From Armatimonadota bacterium (GTDB lineage Bacteria > Cloacimonadota > Cloacimonadia > Cloacimonadales > TCS61), in the NCBI GenBank assembly GCA_030612605.1, contig JAUWNO010000096.1, forward strand, positions 1 through 7,712: DNA of 7,712 bases. Direction: 5' to 3'. A program made the translations under genes and the position numbers. Below are positions 1-5,925 of this stretch, one piece after another. A model generated the notes under the pieces. The model was not told the DNA's origin. It saw only the letters and a list, made by a program, of their open reading frames with translations, and ran no database searches. Position 1 is the first letter of the stretch. Every line of letters begins with the position of its first letter.

Positions 1-4
1 TTTT

Positions 5-979
5 TTACAAAAGAATCGATTTGCCGGCACTGTATGTAATTTGCACAAGCTCTTCTACAGCAGATTGAACTGCATCTTCCGCTTTGACCATCCATTTACG
101 CGGGTCAAACCTGGATTTATCCTGGAAATACTTTTCTTCAGTTATGTTATCCGGTCTCACAACAGCATCTTTTTCTTTTTCCCAATAAGCTTGAACTGCT
201 ATTGCCATTTCCATCTGATAGCGTGTATCTTTATTGATTTTTACAACACCGTTTTTAATTGCTTCCTGCTGCTGCCAGGCAGTTAAACCGGAAGCTCCGT
301 GCAAAACGATTCCTCTTTCCACACCATTTTGAACCAGCAGCTCATCAATTTCTTTGATAAGGTCTAATTTCAATGTAACCTGAGCACCTTTGGTAACTCC
401 ATGATTCGTACCCACTGAAGCGGCAAAAAGGTCAACATTGGTTTTCTGCACATATTCCAGGGCTTCTTCCGGTTGGGTGTAAAGCTCTGTATCGGAAACG
501 ATTTCATCTTCGGAACCTTTAATATAACCGATCTCACCTTCAACCAGGATATCGTATTTATGTGCTATTTTTACTACTTCTGATGAGATGCGGATATTTT
601 CCTCAAAATCTTCTTTGGAGGCATCTATCATAACAGAGGAAACAAGATTATTCTCGATACAATAGACAACAAAATCAAAATAATTCGGGGTAGCGTGATC
701 GATGTGAAGTCCAACTCCGGATTTAATAAATTGTTGCGAAAGTGTTTTAATCATAGAAGAAATCATTTGGGCACCGACATTAATGTCTTTGCTTTTACCG
801 GCAGCGTATTTTACTGCTCCGGAACTCATCTGCAAAAGCCCATCCGAACCCTGAGCATCATAACCTTGAAGAACTCCGCGAATAACACCATCAAAAACCA
901 CATTGGAAGCAACAATGCCAAAACGCTCTTTTTTTGCCTTCAGAAAAACTTGTCTTAACTCGTTACCATTAAAAAACAT
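5..979 (-). CDS. fba: Class II fructose-bisphosphate aldolase
   Basis: This 324-residue protein is a zinc-dependent class II aldolase. It is expected to interconvert fructose 1,6-bisphosphate with dihydroxyacetone phosphate and glyceraldehyde 3-phosphate in cytosolic glycolysis and gluconeogenesis. Family landmarks occur in order: HIDHATP at 92-98 (catalytic Asp94, zinc ligand His95), EGEIG at 147-151, GTNHG at 190-194 (zinc His193), LHGASG at 226-231 (zinc His227), KINKDT at 247-252 (phosphate and substrate contacts), and FDPRKW near residue 291, typical of the longer class II aldolases. The length fits the family and the stop at 5-7 is complete. The ATG at 979 has a good Shine-Dalgarno, AAGGAG, at 985-990. 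The gene runs in the same direction as the next gene upstream but is separated from it by 144 bases of hairpin repeats, so independent transcription is possible. A tagatose-bisphosphate aldolase specificity cannot be excluded from sequence alone. Confidence 0.93.
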   Translation of the reverse strand: MFFNGNELRQVFLKAKKERFGIVASNVVFDGVIRGVLQGYDAQGSDGLLQMSSGAVKYAAGKSKDINVGAQMISSMIKTLSQQFIKSGVGLHIDHATPNYFDFVVYCIENNLVSSVMIDASKEDFEENIRISSEVVKIAHKYDILVEGEIGYIKGSEDEIVSDTELYTQPEEALEYVQKTNVDLFAASVGTNHGVTKGAQVTLKLDLIKEIDELLVQNGVERGIVLHGASGLTAWQQQEAIKNGVVKINKDTRYQMEMAIAVQAYWEKEKDAVVRPDNITEEKYFQDKSRFDPRKWMVKAEDAVQSAVEELVQITYSAGKSILL

Positions 980-1009
980 AATTTCTCCTTTATCTACTTA
1001 TGAATTCAA

Positions 1010-1040
1010 CCTCACCTTAATCCTCTCCTGAGAGGAGAGG
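1010..1040 (-). repeat. Hairpin repeat unit A (dispersed family, inverted copy)
   Basis: CCTCTCCT (1022-1029) and AGGAGAGG (1033-1040) form a perfect 8-bp stem closed by a 3-base loop. On its left is CCTCACCTTAA (1010-1020), the minus-strand counterpart of the tail seen in units B and C. This copy therefore points away from unit B, and the two make a head-to-head pair like a small REP/BIME element. It lies between two co-directional genes and has no T-run, so it is not a typical intrinsic terminator. Confidence 0.7.
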
Positions 1041-1051
1041 AAGTCTTAATT

Positions 1052-1089
1052 CCCCTTCTCTTTGCAGGAGAAGGGGTTAGGGGATGAGG
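1052..1089 (+). repeat. Hairpin repeat unit B (dispersed family)
   Basis: CCCCTTCTC (1052-1060) pairs perfectly with GAGAAGGGG (1068-1076) over a 7-base loop, followed by the tail TTAGGGGATGAGG (1077-1089). The same design, a stem of CCCCTYTC type followed by TTNGGGGNTGAG, recurs at 4571-4607. It sits just upstream of the aldolase gene and just downstream of the SurA-like gene. It could block exonucleases on the upstream transcript or act as attenuating structure in the aldolase leader. Confidence 0.72.
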
Positions 1090-1123
1090 TCTGTTTCAAT
1101 AAATTTATGTGACATTAATAAAA

Positions 1124-2998
1124 TTATTTGTTTCCTTCAATTTCTTCAAAAACCTGGGTCTTGCCGGAAAGTTCTTCAACCATAAATCTGGCAGATTCAG
1201 TAAGGTCTCCTTCAGGATATTTTTCGAGCAATTCATTAAACATTTCAATAGCTTTTTCTTTCTCGTTCAGTTCTTCCGCATACAAGAATCCTTTCATAAA
1301 CATTGCTTTGTAGTCATCAACATTGTTGGGATAGAACTTGATAATCTGATCATAATAATAAATCGCATCTTTGAATCGTCTCTTTTTCTGGGATTCTTCA
1401 GATTTATTAAAATATTCTTCTACTGTAAGTTTTACCAAAAGTCGATCAGGATATTTCTTAAGATTATATTTTGCTTCCAATTCCTTTTTCAGGTTTTCAA
1501 AATTCTCTCTCGATATCTCTTTTACCATTGTTGTTTTGATGTTATCTTTTACTTCATCGAATGGTGTTGCAATTGCCAGGCTGTCTTTCAGTATCTTAAA
1601 AAAAAGAAACTCTTCTTTGGAATTTTGAGAAATCTTGCTGAGTTTTTTGGGGTTTGCATCCCAGATGGCTTTACAGAATTCTTTATCTTTGCCGAAACCG
1701 GGAACAATATCATTATTATAAATGTGATCGATTATTCCATCCTTTTGAGGATAAGCAGAATTTTCAATGATGCCGGCAATAGTTTCTTCGTCATTTTTCT
1801 TCAGAGCTTTTTTCACTTTTTTCCGCATTTTTTTTGCCTGCTTTTCAGTTTCAAAAACAAAAGCCTGAATTTTCCTATAAGGATTCGTGCTGAATTTTTT
1901 GATGTTCTCATCATAATATTTTCTCAAATCTTCATCTGCAGTTGGGATGATTTCCACAACTAACCGATTGTATGTAGTCCTCAAAATCATATTCAGCTTG
2001 ATCTGCTCTGACATCTCTTTGAGGGATTCCTTCTTATCCAATCCCTTATCTAAAGCATCCAGATAGAAAACATCATATTCAACAGCTTGTTCAACCATAC
2101 GTTTCAAACCTTCAGCATCTTGCAATCTTTGAATTTTTTGAGGAGCAATTTTCACATTCAGTTCCAGATAATCTGCCAGGTATTTTTCCAAATCCGGATT
2201 TGAGCTTAAGATAAACTTCTCATTTTCAGGATACTTCTGCTCGAGTACTTCTTCTATTTTTACCGAATCTAGAATAGAATTGATAATTTCAATCTTATAT
2301 TTTGTGAATAATTCCTGCTTTTTCTTATCGATCATTTCTCTTTGCTGTTCCGGAGTTATTGTGTTTCTAACGTCGAATTCGACTTCTTCATATTTGATTT
2401 CCACAGGTTCTTTTGCGCGGGGTATGCTCAGGACTTGACCAATTTTCAATAAGCCAGGAGACTTGAGTTTATCCGAGTTGCTTTCAAAAATTATTTTCCA
2501 CTTTGATTCATCTTTATATATGGAATCTAAACCAGCGATTTTTCGTAAATTATCACCAGCCTTCACAACATAAGAATCAAAAGTTATTTCATCTTGCTCT
2601 GCAATACGTTTTTCATATTCTTTTTTTGTTTCGCTTTGCATAAATTGGGCTATCAAATCTTGTTTGTATTCATTGTAAAAAGCTGATTTGAGCTGCAAAT
2701 TAATTCTTTGCAGAACTTCTTCATCGTTTTCCAATCCTATAGAAAGAGCTTCCTGATAAAATATCGCTTCTGTGCCAAGCATGTTAAGAAGATCGACCTT
2801 GCCTTCATTGGTGGAATATTTTTGCCTGTACATTGCGGGTATTTTCTCGATTCGTTCTTCAAGCTCTTCTTTTGTGATCTTGCCGCCATCATATTCTGCA
2901 ATGATCGTCTCATCAGAAATTTTCTGGGCAATCAGTACGAATGGCAGCGTTAGAACTAAAATTATAATAGCTCTAAAAATTGATTTTTTTGAAAACAT
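1124..2998 (-). CDS. Exported SurA-like folding factor with LysM and TPR domains
   Basis: The 624-residue product begins with a type I signal peptide (basic MFSKK, hydrophobic core about 8-24, no lipobox Cys), so it should be periplasmic. Residues about 28-135 resemble the helical N-region of SurA/PrsA chaperones (IIAEYDGGKITKEELEERI, then a helical hairpin). Residues 142-193 form a LysM domain, from YVVKAGDNLRKIA to LKIGQVLSIP, which would bind peptidoglycan. Residues about 345-495 follow the parvulin layout: PTADEDLRKYYDENIKKF at 352-369, then a strand and helix, then a VPGFG segment near 432-436. It lacks clear catalytic His/Cys motifs, so isomerase activity is doubtful. Residues about 528-612 carry two TPR-like repeats with YbgF/BamD-like spacing (FKDAIYYYDQIIKFYP; KAIEMFNELLEKYP). 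The likely role is to chaperone outer-membrane proteins near the cell wall. The ATG at 2998 has AGGAG at 3006-3010. The domain order is unusual; the exact function is inferred. Confidence 0.75.
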   Translation of the reverse strand: MFSKKSIFRAIIILVLTLPFVLIAQKISDETIIAEYDGGKITKEELEERIEKIPAMYRQKYSTNEGKVDLLNMLGTEAIFYQEALSIGLENDEEVLQRINLQLKSAFYNEYKQDLIAQFMQSETKKEYEKRIAEQDEITFDSYVVKAGDNLRKIAGLDSIYKDESKWKIIFESNSDKLKSPGLLKIGQVLSIPRAKEPVEIKYEEVEFDVRNTITPEQQREMIDKKKQELFTKYKIEIINSILDSVKIEEVLEQKYPENEKFILSSNPDLEKYLADYLELNVKIAPQKIQRLQDAEGLKRMVEQAVEYDVFYLDALDKGLDKKESLKEMSEQIKLNMILRTTYNRLVVEIIPTADEDLRKYYDENIKKFSTNPYRKIQAFVFETEKQAKKMRKKVKKALKKNDEETIAGIIENSAYPQKDGIIDHIYNNDIVPGFGKDKEFCKAIWDANPKKLSKISQNSKEEFLFFKILKDSLAIATPFDEVKDNIKTTMVKEISRENFENLKKELEAKYNLKKYPDRLLVKLTVEEYFNKSEESQKKRRFKDAIYYYDQIIKFYPNNVDDYKAMFMKGFLYAEELNEKEKAIEMFNELLEKYPEGDLTESARFMVEELSGKTQVFEEIEGNK

Positions 2999-3044
2999 TA
3001 ATACTCTCCTTTTTCAACCTGAATTTTGGAAACACAAAAAAAAA

Positions 3045-3073
3045 TTGACTATTTTTAAAGTCAAGGAAATAAA
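3045..3073 (+). promoter_or_regulatory. Candidate divergent promoter/operator with TTGACT dyad
   Basis: TTGACT (3045-3050) and its reverse complement AGTCAA (3059-3064) form a dyad with 8-base spacing, between the divergently transcribed SurA-like and EIIA genes. On the plus strand, TTGACT is a good -35 box, with AATAAA 17 bases downstream (3068-3073) as a weak -10. On the minus strand the second arm also reads TTGACT and points at the SurA-like gene, but the sequence 17 bases on is only a T-run. The dyad could also be a repressor site. Confidence 0.3.
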
Positions 3074-3118
3074 TGATTTGTTTTGATAGCAGAATAAAGC
3101 TATAAAACAGGATTAGTT

Positions 3119-3571
3119 ATGGAACTTTTTTCATTAGATTTAATTAAATTGAAATATTATGCTCTCGATAAAAAAAGCTGCTTAACGGAAATGGCAGAAT
3201 TTTTATTTGAGAAAGGTATAATCAGTTCTTTCGATGATTTTTTTAGAGCAGTTATGGAACGTGAAAATCTTATGTCCACAGGAATCGGAAAATCTGTTGC
3301 TATTCCTCATGCTCGTTCCAATGCGGTTTTAGAATTGAAAATTCTGGTTTATCTGCTTGACAATGAACTGCCGTTTAACGCAATTGACGGCGAGCCTGTG
3401 AGAATAGTGTTTATGATTGCTGTGCCGGAAACTATGAAGCAGGAATATACAAAAGCTTTAAGTTTGATTTCTAATTTTCTCAGGAATGAGCAAAACAGGA
3501 ATGAACTTTTGAATTCTCTTACGAATGAAGAAGCTTTGAATATCTTAAAAAGGATAAAATATGAAAACTAG
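3119..3571 (+). CDS. PTS EIIA domain protein (fructose/Ntr family)
   Basis: This 150-residue stand-alone EIIA domain belongs to the fructose/mannitol/PtsN family, which accepts phosphate from HPr-type carriers on a histidine. The active-site signature is intact: ERENLMSTGIGKSVAIPHAR at 48-66, with phospho-acceptor His64. The later part (VFMIAVPETMKQEYTKALSL) matches the region where family members such as PtsN have a second conserved histidine (QHL); here Tyr stands in that place. No transporter (EIIB/EIIC), EI or HPr gene is visible, so a regulatory PtsN-like role is more likely than sugar uptake. The ATG at 3119 is preceded by a modest AGGA at 3109-3112. The last 11 bases overlap the start of the PorV/PorQ gene, so the two are probably co-transcribed and translationally coupled. 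Confidence 0.85.
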   Translation: MELFSLDLIKLKYYALDKKSCLTEMAEFLFEKGIISSFDDFFRAVMERENLMSTGIGKSVAIPHARSNAVLELKILVYLLDNELPFNAIDGEPVRIVFMIAVPETMKQEYTKALSLISNFLRNEQNRNELLNSLTNEEALNILKRIKYEN

Positions 3572-4502
3572 TTTTTCTATAATATTAATCGCAATTATTT
3601 CTTTCTCTATTTTTGCTATCAGCGAAGATGCAGGAACAAGCGGATTTTCTTTCCTCAAAGTGAACTATTCTGCCAGGGCTGCAGCAATGGCATATGCCTT
3701 TACCGGACTTTCTAATGATGCCAGCGCTGTTTTTTTTAATCCAGCAGGATTATCACAAATCCAATCAAAAGAAATTTCCACAACTTATATGAGCTATTTC
3801 GATGGCATTCAATGCGGTTCGATTGTTTATGCTTTTCCTTATGATGATAAAATAACTTTAGCTGCCTTCTCTCAATTCTTAACAGCTACAGAAGATAGAA
3901 CTTTGGCAGATGCAGACGGCAATTATGCCGGAACAGCCGGCACTTTTGGAATATCCGATATTTTGTTCGGTGTGAGTGCCAGCCGTAAAGTACTCGATGT
4001 TCTGGATTTGGGAATTAATCTAAAATATCTGCAGGAATCCCTAGACGAATATGTCGGTTCTGCTGTTGCTATCGATCTTTCGCTTTTACATCAAACTACA
4101 AATGAAAACCTGAAAGTGGGAATCGCCATAAAAAATATTGGTAAACAGCTTACTTATTACACTGTAAACGAATATGAGGAAAAACTGCCACAGCTTTTTG
4201 TTGCTGGTTTCAGTTATCATCCGGATGAAAAATTCTATGCAACCCTGGATATTTACAAACCTCTGGAATTCGATTTCTCCGGTCGTTTGGGCGTGGAATA
4301 TCAAATTCACGAAATCCTTGCTTTAAGATGCGGATACAAATCTAATGCGAAAGATTGGCAAGCTGGCGGAGACCATGAAATATTTTCCGGACTCTCTTTT
4401 GGTTTTGGCATAAACTGGCAGAAATACACTATCGATTATGCGATTATTTCTTACGGCGATCTTGGTTATGTGAATCAAGTCTCACTTAAATATTCATTTT
4501 AA
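3561..4502 (+). CDS. PorV/PorQ-family outer-membrane beta-barrel protein
   Basis: The 313-residue product has a signal peptide (MKTSFSIILIAIISFSIFA, probable cleavage after Ala19). It then carries the family's N-terminal signature at about 26-66: GFSFLKVNYSARAAAMAYAF followed by NDASAVFFNPAGLS. The rest is alternating amphipathic strands, and the chain ends in the aromatic residue Phe (SLKYSF), as outer-membrane barrels usually do. Members of this FadL-like family include PorV and PorQ of the type IX secretion system, but many paralogues have unknown roles, so the subfamily is not assigned. The ATG at 3561 has AAAAAGGA just upstream (AGGA at 3551-3554) and lies inside the end of the EIIA gene (11-base overlap). 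Coupling an EIIA regulator to an outer-membrane barrel is unusual. Confidence 0.85.
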   Translation: MKTSFSIILIAIISFSIFAISEDAGTSGFSFLKVNYSARAAAMAYAFTGLSNDASAVFFNPAGLSQIQSKEISTTYMSYFDGIQCGSIVYAFPYDDKITLAAFSQFLTATEDRTLADADGNYAGTAGTFGISDILFGVSASRKVLDVLDLGINLKYLQESLDEYVGSAVAIDLSLLHQTTNENLKVGIAIKNIGKQLTYYTVNEYEEKLPQLFVAGFSYHPDEKFYATLDIYKPLEFDFSGRLGVEYQIHEILALRCGYKSNAKDWQAGGDHEIFSGLSFGFGINWQKYTIDYAIISYGDLGYVNQVSLKYSF

Positions 4503-4570
4503 TTATTGTCTGTCCGTAAAATGTTGCTTCTCAAGTAACCTTTTGCTTTCTTTGTCTCATCTCATAAAAG

Positions 4571-4607
4571 CCCCTCTCTTGTTTTGAAGAGAGGGGTTTG
4601 GGGTGAG
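4571..4607 (+). repeat. Hairpin repeat unit C (dispersed family)
   Basis: CCCCTCTCTT (4571-4580) pairs perfectly with AAGAGAGGGG (4587-4596) around the loop GTTTTG, giving a 10-bp stem. The tail TTTGGGGTGAG (4597-4607) matches unit B's TTAGGGGATGAG. Read on the minus strand, the stem is followed by CTTTTATG, a short T-run, so it could help to stop transcripts coming leftward from the accessory island. It lies between convergent genes. Confidence 0.75.
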
Positions 4608-4620
4608 TTCGAGTAATTAT

Positions 4621-4645
4621 GAGAAAATATAATTCTCTTTTTTTT
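4621..4645 (+). terminator. Weak candidate terminator downstream of the PorV/PorQ gene
   Basis: GAGAA (4621-4625) can pair with TTCTC (4633-4637) and is followed by eight T residues (4638-4645), in the right orientation to end the EIIA-PorV/PorQ operon. The stem is only 5 bp and AT-rich, so it would be weak alone. Together with unit C just upstream it may be effective. Confidence 0.35.
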
Positions 4646-4696
4646 CAATAAATTTTTAAACTACAATTTCGGCTGATGGTATTTTTTAATTTCGTG

Positions 4697-4820
4697 TAAT
4701 GTTTGGCGTGTGCGGCGGGATCGGAACGATCACGACCGAACAAACCGACCAAACCTGAATCGGTACGATTCAGCCCAAACAAACCACCCAGCTTACCCGC
4801 TGACACGTTTGTTAGCAGCA
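4697..4820 (-). other. attC-like (VCR-like) integron recombination site
   Basis: A GC-rich imperfect palindrome of 118 bp (4697-4814) stands in AT-rich DNA. GTTA at 4811-4814 pairs with TAAT at 4697-4700 (one G-T wobble). ACACG at 4803-4807 pairs with CGTGT at 4707-4711, and CCCGC at 4796-4800 with GCGGG at 4715-4719, with one unpaired G at 4712, as extrahelical bases behave in attC. The minus strand starts TGCTGCTAACAAACG, very like the TAACAAACG start of Vibrio cholerae repeats, and the size is near that of VCRs. The interior has two small hairpins sharing ATCGGWACGAT (4720-4730, 4759-4769). It begins seven bases after the stop of the minus-strand 50-codon ORF, where a cassette attC should sit. 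The minus-strand 3' core reads ATTACAC instead of GTTRRRY, so the site may be degenerate. Confidence 0.45.
4810..4820 (+). repeat. Inverted repeat, left copy (TGTTAGCAGCA)
   Basis: This exact 11-bp match, in inverted orientation, to 5896-5906 brackets the lipoprotein gene and the 50-codon ORF. The copy forms the outer arm of the attC-like palindrome. Confidence 0.75.
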
Positions 4821-4826
4821 TCTTTG

Positions 4827-4979
4827 TCATTTCAAAAGTAAACATTTTCTCACAGCTTCGGATTTACCATTCACTTCCAATTTATAGAAATAAATTCCTG
4901 TTGATATAGATTTGTTATTAATACTACACGAAGCTAAAAACAAGATGGGAGAAATAATTAAAGTAATATAATTTTTCAT
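4827..4979 (-). CDS. 50-residue lipoprotein-signal / T9SS-tail chimeric ORF
   Basis: This short ORF starts at the ATG on 4979-4977, overlapping the TGA of the upstream lipoprotein gene as ATGA, which suggests translational coupling. Residues 1-18 are a clean lipoprotein signal (MKNYITLIISPILFLASC, lipobox LASC, Cys18). From about residue 25 to the end it reads STGIYFYKLEVNGKSE, then AVRKCLLLK. This matches the last strands of T9SS type A C-terminal sorting domains ('LxxGIYFYKL...KKLLLK'). A sorting domain is normally about 80 residues, so this tail of about 25 residues is a fragment. The ORF is either a remnant of a recombined secreted-protein gene or a small lipoprotein with coincidental resemblance. 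The attC-like site begins seven bases after its stop. The open frame is certain; whether it is functional is not. Confidence 0.5.
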   Translation of the reverse strand: MKNYITLIISPILFLASCSINNKSISTGIYFYKLEVNGKSEAVRKCLLLK

Positions 4980-5872
4980 TCAATTTCTTTTAAAAGTTGT
5001 TTTATCAATTCAGGTGGAAAAGCATCATTAATAAGTTTACTATAAGCGTTTTGATACCAATCAGCATTTTGAATTGTGAACTCGTATTCAGTCGTTGGTG
5101 TGTCAGCCTCAATGATCTTAAATTTTATAGTTCCACCTTTCAATAAAATATTATGCACTTTGATTGATGTTGTTTTATCAATAAAACTAAGTCTATCAGA
5201 AAAATTTACTGCTCTTAATTTCTGGCGATTTCCATCTTTGTCTTGAATTAAGACCTGATAACTTTTATCAGAAAATGTTTTAACAGGATTATTGCCTGCA
5301 TACTCAAAAAGCATTATTGAAATCTCAGATAAGTTAGGAATCATAAAATAAACATTTAATGCTGAATTTTGCGTTGCGGTGTTACTAAAAATACCTTGAA
5401 TTACGGACTTATTTGTAATATATCCTTTTTTAGTTGGTTCACCAAAATCATCAACATAGTGACGTAGATTCCAAATCCCCGTATTATTAATATTTGCCAA
5501 TCTAATTCGTTCTTTTTCTTCATCCTCTTTTCTTTTTTTCTCTGCCAATTCTTCTTTTTCAATTTTTTTTAATAATTGCTTGAGTTCTTTATTTTTGGGT
5601 GATTCAGGATGTTTATCATATAACATCTTAATATTTTGTCGAGCAATCGTATATCTTTTTTCTGCGTATGCTTTATAAACTCCTGCAACGATTTTTTCTG
5701 CACCATATTTGCATTCGTCTAATTCTATTATAAGTCGTTCATTTTCAGTTTTTAGTTGTTCATTTTCCGTATTCAATTTGTCATAATCAGCCTGAGGAAC
5801 TCCACAGCTTGAAATAATTATCACCAAGACAATTCCGCAAATAACCAACAATTGTTTTTTTAATCTCTTCAT
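4976..5872 (-). CDS. Lipoprotein with coiled coil and uncharacterised C-terminal domain
   Basis: Using the ATG at 5872, the product is 298 residues. It has a basic N-terminus (MKRLKKQ), a hydrophobic core and the lipobox ISSC with Cys23, so it should be a membrane-anchored lipoprotein. Residues 28-55 form a heptad-like coiled coil (YDKLNTENEQLKTENERL). Residues about 60-105 are TPR-like helices, 102-126 a highly charged Lys/Glu linker, and 131-283 a beta-rich domain starting WNLRHYVDDFGEPTKKGYI and containing GIFSNTATQNSALNVYF. I cannot name this domain; its length and strand pattern suggest a ligand-binding or surface role. The start is chosen because GGAGGG lies at 5877-5882 and the signal begins there. 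An in-frame ATG at 5923 would add 17 residues encoded by the recombination-site sequence. The gene lies between recombinase debris and an attC-like site and resembles an integron cassette gene. Confidence 0.75.
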   Translation of the reverse strand: MKRLKKQLLVICGIVLVIIISSCGVPQADYDKLNTENEQLKTENERLIIELDECKYGAEKIVAGVYKAYAEKRYTIARQNIKMLYDKHPESPKNKELKQLLKKIEKEELAEKKRKEDEEKERIRLANINNTGIWNLRHYVDDFGEPTKKGYITNKSVIQGIFSNTATQNSALNVYFMIPNLSEISIMLFEYAGNNPVKTFSDKSYQVLIQDKDGNRQKLRAVNFSDRLSFIDKTTSIKVHNILLKGGTIKFKIIEADTPTTEYEFTIQNADWYQNAYSKLINDAFPPELIKQLLKEIE

Positions 5873-5876
5873 TTTT

Positions 5877-5882
5877 CCCTCC
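5877..5882 (-). promoter_or_regulatory. Shine-Dalgarno fixing the lipoprotein start
   Basis: GGAGGG on the minus strand ends four bases before the ATG at 5872. It favours that start over the upstream in-frame ATG at 5923, which has no comparable site and would prefix the lipoprotein signal with 17 polar residues. Confidence 0.8.
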
Positions 5883-5895
5883 AATTTTTCTATGT

Positions 5896-5906
5896 TGCTG
5901 CTAACA
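5896..5906 (-). repeat. Inverted repeat, right copy (TGCTGCTAACA on plus strand)
   Basis: This is the partner of 4810-4820. Its minus-strand context, GGGGCATACAGATGTTAGCAGC, also loosely resembles the right arm of the attC-like site (CCCGCTGACACGTTTGTTA, then GCAGC), as the 3' end of a neighbouring recombination site would. Confidence 0.7.
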
Positions 5907-5925
5907 TCTGTATGCCCCGCCAATC

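Larger units (their letters stand above)
4503..4826. other. Gene-free stretch of 324 bases
   Basis: I see no credible gene here. The stretch holds hairpin repeat unit C (4571-4607), the weak terminator (4621-4645) and the attC-like palindrome (4697-4820). Short open frames crossing the palindrome on both strands have low-complexity translations forced by its base composition. Confidence 0.7.

Noticed and set aside
1109..1963. Plus-strand open frame of 284 codons
   Set aside because: It is antisense to the SurA-like gene, very rich in Phe and Ile, with no domain and no ribosome binding site. The minus-strand protein has clear domains.
3078..3106. TTGTTT-17-TATAAA promoter just before the EIIA gene
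   Set aside because: Transcription would begin at about 3113, inside or past the ribosome binding site, leaving almost no leader.
4645..4909. Short open frames on both strands across the palindrome (66 and 68 codons)
   Set aside because: Their translations follow the base composition of the attC-like site (runs such as RPNKPTKPE), overlap the 50-codon ORF, and lack plausible start signals.
5873..5923. Upstream ATG (5923) for the lipoprotein gene
   Set aside because: It would put 17 polar residues before a clear lipoprotein signal and is encoded by recombination-site sequence. The ATG at 5872 has GGAGGG at the right distance.
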